From: Collybiopsis luxurians FD-317 M1
Taxonomy: Eukaryota > Basidiomycota > Agaricomycetes > Agaricales > Omphalotaceae
NCBI GenBank assembly: GCA_000827265.1
Contig: KN834782.1
Location: 64,790-128,789, forward strand
Direction: 5' to 3'
DNA length: 64,000 bases
Below the pieces are notes generated by a model. That model did no database searches, was not told where the DNA came from, and saw only the letters and a program-made list of their open reading frames with translations. Positions 36,556-49,183 of this stretch are shown piece after piece. A program made the translations under genes and the position numbers. The stretch's first letter is position 1. The number at the start of each line of letters is the position of its first letter.

Positions 36556-38602
36556 TGAGCCTGTAGGTTCTTGCTCTTGTTTGTCCTGTTGAGATGGGTG
36601 GTGAAAGCTGTAAATATCAAATGAGCCTCACCCGCTTTTACTTTACTCTTCACTTTTTTTGCCATTCTCCACCTGCAGTGTCTATCTGCATTCGCAGAAT
36701 GTCTGTTTTGTTTTTCTTTAAACTTCTCCCGGGTTCTTGGGTGCTCGGTATATAGTTTTACATTACCCAAGGACCTTATTTATATGAGATCATAGAGTTT
36801 TATGCTCGTAGCAGCAAACAATGGTGTGACTTTGGCAGTGCAAGGTTCAACAGATAGCAGAAAACTGGTCCCAATTGACAAAAAGGTCAAGATGGCTACA
36901 AGCAGTAGGTATACATACTGTAATGAACTGTAAGAAGGATTAATGCTACTACAAGACAATAGCCAAGTGACAACTACAAGAATAAAAGCATGTGGACATG
37001 CGACAGACATGAGAAAAGGAATCAGGAACCACTTCAGTAATATAAGAATGACAGTGGTAATAAATGGAAGGAGAACAATAGTATCATGCAGAGTGGACAT
37101 AGAAGGAAGTCATATGTCCAAGAAGCATTGGAACAATGGTTAGTCATGTGAGAGAAAATGAATAGTGGTGAAAAGCAGATCTCCAAATGATATGCTGACT
37201 CTGGGCTAAGTGCAAAAGTGAATGTGCAACAAACACACACACACCAACACCAACACACTTTTAAATTAAACACTCGAGTTCAAGGGGGTCTTTTCAAAGT
37301 AGAATTCAATATACAATTGCACAGAATACAAATAATAATAGGTTTAACAGATTTTTGCTTCTCAAGTTTTGTAAAACTCGGGCCTGCTATGACTTTCCTC
37401 TTTCTTAACTAACTTTCTTTATCTGAACTGGTACTTCTGAACTAAACTTGAAACAATAACTTTAAGTTTTTTTAGCTGTTACAAGTTTTCTCTTTCTGTA
37501 CTAGTTCCTTCTCTTTCTTTCTTTCTCTCTTTCTCTCTTTCTCTATCTTTCTTTCTCTATCTTTCTCTAGAAACACACAGTTGCACCTTAACTGCTTTAG
37601 CTGATAGCTTAGGGCAGTCTTGGGGTGACCAGTGCTTGTCTTTCTATGCATATTCTGTCTTTTTTTAATACTGTTCAGGCTTGAGACAATGGTACAATGC
37701 AAATATTGCCATTGGTCAATGTCTGTGTGAAACAACTGAATTGCTTTCTCTTGCTCAGTCAGCAGAATAAATGTGCCAAGCTGAACTTGTGAGAATGCTC
37801 AATAAGCACTATTCAAATTATCAGGTGCTACAAGTAATGCTCAGTAATCATTATTCAAACTATCTTATGTCTCGAGAATATCAGGAAACAGCTGTTCAAT
37901 GATTATGATGCTGTTGGACAGTTGATCAAAGTTGCGAGAAACCATGGGAAACTCATGGAACAATCTCGGGAACTTCATCATTAGTTCATTAAACACTGAT
38001 TTTTCATACATCATCATCATTTATGAGATATTGATGTGGCAACAAGTTCATCATTTTGTCGGCAACATCATTAGTTCATCAGATACTAATGCTTTATTCA
38101 CGAGAATCCACTGCTTTTACTTTTCATGATAGAAATCATCATGTGTCCTAATCACTGTTGATTCCAAGACTGCACAATCATTTCAAGTTGACAGTGAGTT
38201 TGGGTTTTAGTGCACTGAAGCACAATGTACCAAGTTCCTAAGTTCTCTTTAAGTATAAGGGTAGAAATTATTAGATATTAGATTTTTAAACCCAAATAAA
38301 ATTGAGTTGTATCTGCAGATGTTCAAACTAACTTTGCAACATATGCCCTCAGTCATTCACACTCAGTTGTGTGACTCTGAGGGCGAGTTCATTAACCATC
38401 TAGCTGCAGAACTATGTATTGACATGGTTGACTTAGATTATTATTGACATAGTTCAACAGGTAGCTAATCTTAAATTTATAGAGTCATTCAGAATCAATC
38501 ATGTGACTCTGAGAATTGTTATTGATATGATTCAACAGCTTATGTGGGCCCATTGCTACTGCACATACACAAAAATTTGGCATACCCTTTTGATGACAAC
38601 TC
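36556..38602. other. intergenic, with CT-rich microsatellite
   Basis: No exon was recognised. 37497-37570 is a TTTC/CTTT-type pyrimidine tract. Two degenerate copies of a GTGACTCTGAG...TTCAACAG block lie at about 38370-38460 and 38500-38540, directly before the copia relic, and may be part of its LTR or leader. Confidence 0.4.
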
Positions 38603-39970
38603 ATGGCAAGTAATGGTGCAATTCCACCACCAACCCTCGAAGTCCCAGAGGACAAGAAATTTGATAGGGGTATCTGTCAGTCCTGGGTTCCAGTTATGAA
38701 ATAAAGAATGCATTGAAGAACCAAGGTCTTAATGTCTATATCGGTGGCTCTACTCCAACTTACACTATGTGTCACCTTTGAAGTTGCTCATTTGATGAAT
38801 TAAAACCCCTGGATGTCTTCATCCAATGGTTTCAGGACCTCTGCAAAGAAGCAATCATCCGGTACTCTATGCCTGTAGTGGATGGTCACTTAGCATTTGC
38901 TAAAGTTTTTTATCTGGTAAATAAGGAATCAGCATTGATGCTCACAGTGATGCATAAATATAAGGCATTTGCAGAGAATGAGACAGGGGAGACAATGCTG
39001 TATGTATGCATTGATATTGATGGGGGGATGGAGTTCAACAGCAAGCCATGGTACACTTGGGCTGACAAGCATGGTATCAAGCTCAAGGTCATTTCTTCAT
39101 ATTCATCTGCAGCAAATGGCATAGCAGAAAGGAATCATGCAGTCATCTTTGACTGTGTCCGTACCATCCTAAATGACTCCGGCTTCTGCCTTCCCTCTGG
39201 GCCTATGCACATGCAAATATCATCTATACTGACCATCTCATCTCTGCGACTCATGTTCAGTTCAATATTCCAGCAAAAATTTGGTATAAGAAACTGGCGG
39301 ATGTGTTGCACCTTTGACCATTTGGAGCAAAAGCTTGGGGAACTATTGTGGATCACACACCTGCGAAGTTGGATATGCGTGGGTTTGCTGGCTGAATGGT
39401 TGGGCATGGTGAGTGGGGTGTTTATCTCTTGTACCTGACATCTGGTAGAGTGGTTCCCAGCAGGGATGTTGAGTTTGAGGAGGCCACTATTCCTTGTATG
39501 CTGTCACCAGTCGCAGGGGAGATGGGAGATGAGGGAGGAGAAGAAAAATTTTCGGTTTCAGTTCCCCCTCCCTCCAATGTGTCAAATGTGTCAACTGGGT
39601 GCCACCCACTGTTCTGCACATATATGGAACCAATCCTTATCAGCGGCCGCTTCTTTAGAGTTTGAAAACAGACAAGAGGAAGCTAGAAATGCAGGGGAGG
39701 GATAGGCTCATGATACTCCACAACCGCATGCAAATTTAGCCCCAGTTGCTGCAGTGGTATCTGAAATATGGTTCGAATTGATTATTGCCCTAGCTGCCAT
39801 TGGACTTCCTACCATTCCCAAGATGTATTCAAAGGCTATGGAAGACCTGGAATGCTGGAAAGCTGCAATTAAGAAGGAGTTACAGTGCATGGCAGCTGTA
39901 ACCATACCAGCTTTCCTTAAGTCTCATATGTCTTTTGTCAAAACATTTAAGTCAACTCGAGTTTGAGCTA
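38603..39970 (+). pseudogene. Ty1/copia retrotransposon relic (gag start, integrase, RT start)
   Basis: A gag-like start (MASNGAIPPP, then EIKNALKNQGLNVYIGG) at 38603 jumps by an internal deletion to integrase at about 38869. There FLVNKESALMLTVMHKYKAF, the catalytic Asp region IDIDGGMEF and the Glu region NGIAERNH are clear. After a frame change near 39300, the copia-type segment DHTPAKLDMRGFAGWMVG and then SGRVVPSRDVEFEE follow. At 39800 a segment with SKAMEDLECWKAAIKKEL marks the start of the reverse transcriptase. RT and RNase H are missing. The relic separates the two P450 genes. Confidence 0.75.
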
Positions 39971-40299
39971 AGATCAACTACCAAACACATACACTATATA
40001 TCACTACCCACCTATACCACTTGAGGCAGCTTAAGTTACCTCAAGTTGCCTTAAGTGGACTTTCTAATTCTACAAACTTAAGTTAACAACACTAAGAGGA
40101 AAGCCATAGTTACAAAGGTGTAAAGTGCAGTAAGTTGTTCTCTCAAGTTTAACTTAAGTTGCTCACTGATTTGAAGTTGTTGTCATAAGCCTCAAGTCAT
40201 TCTCAGTGTGTTGACTTAGGTGCAACTTTGATGCAACTTAAGTTTAACTGTTTGATAGGGATAAAGCTGGACTTAAGTAGACTTAAGTCATCTATGCCA
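39971..40299. repeat. cluster of ACTTAAGT-type palindromes
   Basis: At least six CTTAAG cores, most within ACTTAAGT or AACTTAAGTT, lie in about 300 bases together with CAAGTT/AACTTG variants. A similar small group is at 62880-62900. They may be subterminal repeats of an unrecognised element. Confidence 0.5.
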
Positions 40300-40620
40300 A
40301 TGAGACGGCCCGGTCACCATTTAACAGGTCCAGTAAGTAATGATATGTATGGGATGCAATGCCATTCCTCCGGTAAAGTTCTACATATGGAAGTTGTACC
40401 TAATGCTTACTGCTCGAGTACAGTTGGACATATTTTTCTTGACTTTGTTAAAAAATATGGCAGTAAGTGTCTTCTTCCCATATATATTGTTAGCCTGAGT
40501 TGATCTCTAGCTACTTCAGTGATACCTGAGGAGCTGAATGTTGATGGGGGTAGTGAAACTGGCAAAATGTATACCTGTCATGATGCTCTGTGGTATGTAA
40601 AAGTCCAATATCTTATTTGA
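40300..40620 (+). pseudogene. integrase-core-like relic
   Basis: The open segment reads RPGHHLTGPV, then HMEVVPNAYCSSTVGHIFLD, and after a short break ELNVDGGSETGKMY. This resembles an integrase-core (rve-like) domain found in Agaricomycete genomes, where PNARLATTVGH and TDKGSETG are typical. Only about 90 residues remain. Confidence 0.45.
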
Positions 40621-42110
40621 TTGAAGCTGATGTCTTAATAGTGACAGGTATCTTTCTGAACTTCAGGGCAAAGAAACTGTCATTGCCACTCTACCTCCTG
40701 GCCCCAAACCTTGCATGGGATACCACCTTTACTGCACCAAGAGCATGGTAGTGTGAGCCTCTTCCAAATAAAATCATTCCAATCTTCATCCACACCACTC
40801 ACAAGATCCCACAGCTGCTTAGAAGTATTGATGCAGTCGCAAATAATGGTATAAATACCCAGCTGGATGTTCAGGAATCAAGGAGGAAGAGGTGCAAAGG
40901 GTGAGATGGATAGATATGTGAGGAGATGTTCAGGCTTCGCAGCAATTTCATGGTCCAGATGACGGTGTTCAAGTGGAATGCACAGTCTGGGACATTTGGA
41001 TGGTGAATCAAGGCAAGGTGAAGCTCATTTGATGCATTTTTTTTGAATGATGCTTGGTAGGAATTGTGTAACGGAACTACGCCGTTATTGAGTTCAGTAC
41101 CTTTAACTTAGACCTTAGAAAACAAGCACTTTGAATTACTTGAATTATCTTCGAGAACGACGAGCTCACGCATCGAAGTTGAGATCAACGATGAACTCAT
41201 GCGTCTATCGGTTGATTACTCAGTAAGTTTCACGCAAGTGTAATTGTAAAGAAAGGTTATCGTTACTTTTACATGATTGGAAAGGCTGGACTGAAAGTGG
41301 AAGAAAGGTATAGCCTTGAATAGAATATAATAGAATGAAGAGGAATATTCTAGTCAATTTAATAACAATGAGAATGAGGCAGAAACATCTTATCATATCT
41401 GACTAGGTCCCATGACAAATTGGTTCAGTATCCAAAGTGGATGGCTCCCCAATGCTCTCATCCTCACAACCAGTAGAAAGGAATGATGAGGGCTCCGTGT
41501 GTTTACTGGGCTTTCTGTGGGCTGTAGATGGAGATGTAGTTGGGGATTGAAGAAAGAAAAAACACTTAAAAGGAGTTTTGACCCAGCCGTCATTTAAGGT
41601 TTGGGTTGTGGAAGCAGAACCGTGCACTTTGCAATCAATCTATCCCCGCAAATCCAAGGAAACCTTTCTTGAGGGAAATTTAACTGTATTCATAATCGTT
41701 AAACACTAGTGCAGTTTGCGTAACAGAGGCAAGACACCACAGTAGAAATGATCAACATCTGGTTAAGGATGCTCTACCACAAGTCTGAGTCAGAGTTCCT
41801 CCATCAAAAGACAATGAGGTCTTGATTGATAGATAACATCACATGTAAAAGGCTCTGGATAACTAAATGATTTTGTTCCTGAGTTCAGTATTATCAGCAC
41901 TAGGTGTTGTAGATTTCAGCTTGATTGCAAGTACAAGCTAAGAAGCTTGTAGAACATTATAGAATATTCTCTGAGTTTCCATATTATTCTGTACTCTTTC
42001 TTACTCATCTACAGACATTAGTCAGATACTTACAGTACTTACTAGAACATTCTAGATACTATGTACTTAGGTATATAAGGCTCTGAGAAGAGCCAACACT
42101 AACAAGTCCA
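40621..42110. other. no gene assigned; possible LTR-like segment at its right end
   Basis: A Ser/Thr-rich minus-strand open segment at 41393-41627 was not recognised. TATATAAGG at 42072, followed by GAGAAGAGCC, looks like the promoter of an LTR in plus orientation. I found no matching terminal duplication, so it is left uncalled. Confidence 0.3.
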
Positions 42111-44130
42111 TTATTCACTCTCATAACCCATTATCCACAATACTAGGCAATTGGGTCTCTCATACACAATAGTTCCGCTTGTGAATGGAGCTCCTGTGGT
42201 CAATACAGCTCCTTGCTCGTCCTTTGGATCTCAGATTAAAGATACCATTAGAGCAGTTGCATAAGTAGTGAGCATAGATAATTCTGCAAAACTTTGACCA
42301 GGGCATGCTCTAATTCAAACATTTGTGATAATAACAAGGAAATGTGATTTAGATCTCTTACCTTCTGCCAAACCCAAATACAGTCTTGACAGCTTCTTTT
42401 GCCTTTTCACTATTGAGAAATCGCTCAGGAATGAACTTATGAGGTTCAGGAAAAATGGATGGGTCATGTAACATATCCCTAAGATGGAGTTATGAAATTT
42501 TACTCTCTATAAGTGACATATAGATAGTGCCAAATATTTGCAATGACAATTGAGTCTTTGGGAATGAAGTATCCCATGTCGTTGTCATTATAAGAAGCAA
42601 GATGAGGCACACCTATATGAAAACCAAATCAATACCAAGGTATAAGTTATTGAGTTCATAGACGGACTAAGAGGACCAACAGGTCGCCAACGAAGTACCT
42701 CAAACATGGTAGCTTCGACATAGGGCAAGAAGAGTCGGTCTCCTAAAGTCGGAAGCCTGAGTCCAATGACATTATCAAGTTCCTGATGAGCTTGTATCTG
42801 AATATGGGGATGTAGTGCCATAGCCAGATAAAATGTAGAAATTGCTGATACGGTCTGTAGAAATGCATTCCATGAGAACAAGAAGATAGGCGTTAGCCAA
42901 TAAATTACTGTATCGGCACCACCTGTCACAATGGACAAACTCTGAACAGCGTTGACCAGGGAGAGTAGGAGGAACCTACTGCCAAAAATCGAAGCTGCAG
43001 ACCATATCAGTATATTTTCTTCTTCAGCTGACATTTGTGTATATTCTGCTAGCATGGTGGAAGTAAAATTTGGTCGGGCTAAAAGAGGTGAGTCCTAAAG
43101 TATCATAATAGAGTTGAGGATACTGGCAATTAAAAATGTTTCATTTCTTACTTGATTGAGTTTTGCCCATTCATACGGTCCGTGAATCATTTTCAAGTGT
43201 AGCTCACGCCATTCGGAAGCCGATTTTTTGAATTTGACACCGGGAACCCAATCGGGGATATAGCACACTGGACATATTGGATTCAGTTACAGATCGAAAG
43301 TGACTTCTAACTACGTACAAGCCGGGATAATATCAACTAACCACCTCCCCAGCTGGCTTGTCTCTGCGAAGACAGACATCACTGTCTGTGCAAGAACAAG
43401 AAAAGGATCTTCCTTGGGTAGTGTCTGGTATTCAAAAGTCATCTTCAATTTAACAGGTCCTGTGTGACTGTAATAAAATCGGTCAAAAGGGTCTGAAATA
43501 ACATTGAATAGCTCTTACTGTCGGATGGCGTTGACCAAGTTAGTAGGATCAGCGACTAGTGTCTTGACGAGTTCATGAGAGTGGTGTTCATGCGGATGCC
43601 AGTATTTCTGAAGCTCTATCCCAAACAGCCCTGTATGAAGCAGTTTCCGCATTTGTACGAAGCGGTTGTTATGCGGCGTCAATGCAAGGCCATCCGCAAA
43701 ACGGACTCTAAGCAAAGTATACCACTGTAAGCTGCTAGGGAAAGAAATATGCAACATAAGCCATACAGTTCATCAGCCATGACGATTTGAGGATGACCTG
43801 AATAGTATGTGGATCACTTTTCTAAAAGATCTCTTGCTGCATTGATAGTGCTCAGAACAATAATGTGCTGGGAAAGAATGCGCAGGTGCATGCAGGGTCC
43901 TGTGATTGGAAGCTGACAATGAGAAAAAAATGGGAAACAGTATTTGACAAGCTACTGTATGTTTCTGGCAGTTTTGAGAACCCAAACCACTGATTCTCGG
44001 ATGGGATTTGCAATAAGTTTCTGAGGATCCAGGAACTAGTTGGTCCTGGAGGGTATTTGGGTCGAGGATAAAGCCACAATGCTCCAGCGATAGAGCCGAG
44101 CAAGAATAATGCTTGTAAGAAGGATAGCAT
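42111..44130 (-). pseudogene. cytochrome P450 with two nonsense codons
   Basis: The start at 44130 encodes a membrane anchor (MLSFLQALFLLGSIAGALWL) and YPPGPTS. Further exons give INAARDLLEK, FADGLALTPHNNRF, ETSQLGRW, the I-helix GGADT, the K-helix EVLRW, IPERF and the haem loop FGFGR with RACPGQSF completed in the next exon near 42300. Introns are mostly GT-AG; the one near 42530 appears to be GC-AG. A TGA at 43814-43816 sits where the family has Arg in EKRS. A second TGA at 42231-42233 lies just before DPKDEQG, again where a C-to-T change of CGA would explain it. The last 25 or so codons are uncertain because an LTR-like segment overlaps them. Otherwise the gene is well kept, so inactivation looks recent. 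Confidence 0.8.
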
Positions 44131-46329
44131 CTGAACTGGTAAGTGTCAGCTCCAAAAGCCTGTGCTAATATGCCATTCCGTTAACCTAGCATGTATCGTC
44201 AGAATAATGAATTCGCAACTGACGGCAATTATGCTGTAAGCTTATGCCAGGCAGCAAATTCTGATATGATACAAAGAACCTAGGATTGTTGACAGTTAAC
44301 TGCGACATAGGGAAATAGATTCCGAAAACATGCCATACCCATCGTGTTCAGCTACAAACATATTATGTATTCATTGCTTCAGAGGAATGCCGCCACATGG
44401 GGCCTATAAAGCTAAGCCTATGCTGCCCAAGTGGGGTTTGCCAGCCCGTGTGAAACAGGGCCTGCCAGTCGTCAAAGCAGGGTCTACGGGCGGGCCCTCT
44501 TCTATGTATATAGAGAGTAGTGTAGTCTAAAGTACTGTAGTAATATCGAAACAATAAACTATTTGTTACTGGTTGGGATACAGATACCGCTGAGATGCAG
44601 ATATGACCAAGTCCCTCCTGTGACTCAAAATGTTCCATAGTTACATTCCACTAGAATGGGGATGCTTGCATCTCCTCCGTAAGGTTCTCCAGCTAGATAT
44701 AACCCTGTGAAGGAGGTCCGTAGCTGGATATCACCTGTAATATCCAGCTACGGATCTCCCAGAACTCCTCATAAGAGTCTCATGCCTAAATACCACCCCC
44801 GTCTGTGAAGCTCTCCACTACATACACACACCAATGATATGTAGGTATGGGACTTCCATTGTGGAAGCTCGCTGTTACATAACACTGGTATGTAGCTATG
44901 GTAAAGCTCCTCTGTAACTCAATGCAGGTTATATCTAGCTACAAGGATCCTGTGTAGAAGCTCTGTAGCTAGATACCAGCTGAATCCAACCACAAGGGTA
45001 CTGTGGAGGAGCTCTGTGGATGGCCGAAGGACCCCACTGTTACATACCAGTAGTGTATGTAGCTCCGGGACTCCCTCTGCAGACATTTGCAGCTTCATAC
45101 TGGTGGTATGTAGCTGTGAGCTTCCGAGATGAGGGTCCCGTATGTTATGACCCAACTCCAATCTATATAGTCAAGGTAGATCAGTGTTGTGGGCATCGTA
45201 TTAGGTAGACAATGGTATTCCTTAGAGAATATGACTAGTCGGTAATGCTTAAGATTGTCGGTTAATAAGTTGTCAAGCTTATGTGGTTGGTGAGGTTAGT
45301 TGGCTATTCAGTTGTATACTCTACGCTGAGTACAAGTAATTGTTAGTAGACTACGAGGTTGTTGTTGGTAGTGTCTACAGTAGAGTGAGACTCAGAGATG
45401 AAGTTGTCTATGACAGCTTCGAGGAAGGCAAAGAGAAGAAAAACAAAATGTATAGATTGCAGAAGGTAGTTACGACAAAATATGAGGAATCCCAGCTGCT
45501 TATATGCTAATCTAAGAAGTAAATACTAATCAACAAATGGAAGCCACTGAAGTCAGGGCTTGGTAAATACCGACGTTCTTAGGTGTAGAGGTCGGGATTT
45601 CAATGGCACCTGCATGATCACGAGAAAGTAATGCAGTACACACATGACAGAACTGAGGGCTCGATGCACCTTGCAGCTTATGACGCGTATTTGCCATATT
45701 TCATAGTTGTGCTCCCTCGATCTCCTTGTCCTAATCTAGAAGGCTTTGAAAAGAATATAATATGAGCTAAAGCGGAAAGAGTCAAAAGGAAGAAAGTGAA
45801 AAATTAGTATGGGTCTTAACATTACCCCCTCTTTCAGGTCAGATTCCCTCCCCTTTGTTGTATTCGTGCCTTCCCGTCTAGTCATTTTACTTTTCCAGCA
45901 CTGTCATTGTTCTCTTTTTATCGCACATCATGCTTCCCTTATTATCAAGATGGTGCAAATCATTCTTCGAAGCGCACCCGTAGTCGCTTTTGCTCCCGCT
46001 GTGGTGCCCTTATACTTCTTTCATCCCCATTGTGACAGTTTGTATTTTCTTACACTTTCCTTTTCTTATCTCGCAACCAAAGATATTTTGAGGTACAAAT
46101 TTGATGTGAAAGTAGAAATTTTGAATTGAACACTGACGGCGTTCTATCGCTGCTAATCAATCCCACGTGTTTCTGTCCCACTCATCTCCTTGATCCCTTT
46201 GTCCATCTCTGCCGCCACTGGCCCTCTCGTCCTTCATTTGTCTCAGCTAGTCATTTCCATCATCGTACTGTAACAATGTCACCAGATTCACCTGATTTCA
46301 TCTGTCTCCTCATTGGCTGATTTTCTTGT
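44131..46329. other. non-coding stretch with dispersed TAGCTA repeats
   Basis: From 44690 to 45130 the motif GTAGCT or AGCTAC recurs many times, within variants of TATGTAGCT and GTAGCTAGATA. One perfect hairpin is listed separately. No convincing exon was found at 45200-46300. Confidence 0.45.
44712..44759. repeat. 20-bp-arm hairpin
   Basis: The core arms CCGTAGCTGGATAT (44718-44731) and ATATCCAGCTACGG (44740-44753) are perfect inverted repeats around an 8-base loop. They extend outward to 20 bases with one mismatch. Confidence 0.9.
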
Positions 46330-46770
46330 ATAAAAACCAGCCTTTTCTGTTCCTTTGAACCTCATTCTCCACTTTTAACGCTTCTCTTCCACTACTTACT
46401 CACCTCACTCTTCTATTCTGAACTCATACTTTTGTTACCGCATGCTCCCATGTCTGCAGAGTGCCCTCGATTTCTTACGGCAGCTGAATGTGTCAGTCAG
46501 CATGAAGCTGGATGCACAGGTGGCGATAGGGAGAACAACACTGGAGGTCTCTTCTTCGCTCGCAACCTGAATGCAAGGTATTTGTTGGAACTCTCTTGTG
46601 ATCCTAATTTTTATTCATTCACTGACTCCCATCTTCTAGTTTGATCTCGCGACCTTCGACCCCAGCCAACCCTGGCATGCTCAGCCTTTGTCCCGACCCA
46701 GCAGCCCCAGCAAACCCATCGTCATCCCCAGATTCTGTTGGAACAGCACATCTAGAAAAAATATCTGTTG
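46330..46770 (+). CDS. small predicted gene with strong TATA-type promoter
   Basis: GTATAAAAACC at about 46329 is followed by a pyrimidine-rich leader of about 110 bases. Then ATG at 46450 opens MSAECPRFLTAAECVSQ. A 63-base GT-AG intron (46577-46639) would join it to a Pro/Ser-rich exon ending VGTAHLEKISVA at about 46774, giving a protein of roughly 90 residues. The promoter layout is typical of expressed basidiomycete genes. The protein was not recognised, and it could be the 5' stub of a longer lost gene or a retroelement gag start. Confidence 0.35.
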
Positions 46771-46774
46771 CCTA

Positions 46775-47624
46775 GGCTTCGATGAATTACACTGATACAA
46801 CCCTAGGATGACCAGAGGGTCTGTGCTGCTCTGGTAGCAGAGGTACTTTCAGAGTGCCAAGCAACACCCCCCCAATCATGTGCAAACTCAGGTTATACAA
46901 AAGAACATAAAAAAGCCTCATTGGTTTTTATTAAGTTCTGAGCTTTCCCAGTCAATATCATTTCAAGCATTAAGAAAGTTGGGGCAGAATGACTGCTCTT
47001 AAATCTACAGCAGCTTTACTGAATGCAGCCTGGAGTGTTGAGTGGGACACTTGAGTGTGTTTTGAGTTTTCTAAGGCTTTGTGAAATAACTACCAAGTTA
47101 GTCAAGGTGTACATCATCTCCTTTGGAGTTCTTTTTAAAAAAATCTGGTTGTACAGGAGCAACTTCAAAGCTTTGAGATTTATCCCGGCCTGAGAGAATG
47201 TTAACTGATTTACACCTAAACATGTTGAAGTGAATAATTATACCTCCAATGGTAACGAAATATCGCCTAGAGTAATAACTTAATAGCTTCTGTAACTCCA
47301 GCATTGACCTTATCGACTATTGAGAGCCCTAGCAATAGAAAAGTCAAGACGTATGTGGCACACACTAATCTATATCAATTTGATCTAAAGCTGGAGCAAA
47401 ACAGTTTGAAATTGTGGGCAGCAGAAGCACCCCCACACTTCCCTGGTTGCCCTGACATCTTTTCACATATCTATGTGAAAATTTGATGATTTCAGATATT
47501 GTTTTTAGCTCATGATTGCGACATTGTTTAATTCTAAGAAAATCAATATGGCTGCATTGATGATGGGCGACAGGTACATGATAATGCATAGTAGTAAGAT
47601 TAATTGACACAGAGCAGCAAAACA
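46775..47624. other. no gene seen
   Basis: A 68-codon minus-strand frame at 47098-47304 and a plus-strand one at 47304-47486 have no recognisable features. Confidence 0.35.
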
Positions 47625-49183
47625 CTAAGTCTGAGATTGGGCAATGCCACCGGCGTCATTGCTCACATTGTTCTGATCCCCAGTTGGATTGCCATCAATG
47701 CGAAGATCTTCCTTCTGACTGGAGTCTGAATCATTATTGGGTCCAGAATCATCGCTGTCATCCTGAGAGTCTGTGATAGATTGCTTTGGTTGTAATGCAA
47801 GAGAATTAAGAGATTCATAATTGTAAGTTTGAGGAGGAACAATTTCGGGCCCGGGGGTTCTAAGAAGATGGGTTTAAAAAGTTTTCCATCAAATGTATCA
47901 TACTGAGAGCACGCACATCATTTCCTTGTAAAGGTCAGTTTGTAGAAGGTCAACATAGGCAAGTGCTTTCTCCTGCAATGTGGTCAATGTCGACATGATA
48001 GCACAGTAACTGTTGATATTCCAGTCACTTAATGAATAAAGACTCTAAGCTTGAGGACTTAGTGGCTCCTGGTTAGTATTTGATAGTGCATTCTTGATCT
48101 TGTACCCAGATGAGAACTCTTGAAGAGCATATTGAATCTAAGCCAAAAATACAAGTAGAGGGATACCTGAAGATATAAGATAATGCACCCACCGGAACAG
48201 TAAGCATAGCAATAAAAGGGATAGGAATTTGTTCTTCTCTCTGTAGTTTGGTGATGAGGAGCCAGTCTTGTTTGGGTTTTCCATTGCTCAGATATCCCCT
48301 CAGCATTACTCCTAACAATGGACTTTGGAATGGAAGGCCATTTGCAGTCCTTTTCTAAATCTCAATGCAGTGAGAATAGCAGCAAGCAGTTTTCTGAGAA
48401 GACAAACCTCCAAATCTACTTCTCCATGGTGAAATATGCAATCTTTGAGTAACCAGGTGACCGAGGAAATCTACTCATATGTTGGAGAACACAAATCAAA
48501 AAAGATTACCGAAGAATAAAAAATCGGACTTACGATCTGATTCCGAGTCAGCGATCCCGGAATTTCAAAGAATTGGCTTGTATGAATATGAGCTTCCCTC
48601 CCAATGTCTAGATGAATGGCGGAGATACCATAACTCATCTTAAAGATAGGAAAACAGTATAGCAAGGAGTCCAAGTCATATGGATCACATACAAAGCAAA
48701 CAAACTGGTCTTGGACATCAATATCCTTATTGATTTCTGCTAAGGACTGCAGGAACTGGTCAGCCCAACCTTCATTTCCCAACATTTCAATCTCTTCTGT
48801 GAAGGTCGGCCAAGAGAAAAGGGGATCACCCGGGCACATATGAACAGTACATGTTGCCAATTGGACACAGCACTTAGCAAAGATGGCTAATTTCTGATCC
48901 TTGAAGTCAGATACAAGAACCTTAGTGGTGCCTCTTCTGCAATTGTGTTGAGTTTGCTTAGAATGAGAAGAGGGGGTAATATCTTCCACAATGAGCAGTG
49001 AAAATAAGACCAGTCACTAAAAGAATGAATAAGTAACAAATATGTACTTCACTTCTGTCACCAGTGTGATCCAGCTCAGTATTTTTGAATCCATTGTCAA
49101 GCTATTAATTGTTTTGAAATAGCTTTGCAGATGTGGTAAGCATGGACCTTGGTGGTACACACACCTGTTGGATTCTTAATCTA

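Noticed and set aside
36780..37100. 106-codon hydrophobic minus-strand frame
   Set aside because: The hydrophobicity arises from complementing an A/G-rich stretch; no supporting exon structure.
41056..41274. Possible solo LTR starting TGTAACGG
   Set aside because: The end sequence does not match in inverse orientation and no target duplication was found.
45809..46129. 106-codon plus-strand frame as a membrane protein
   Set aside because: Composition follows the C/T-rich DNA; no start context, introns or family pattern support it.
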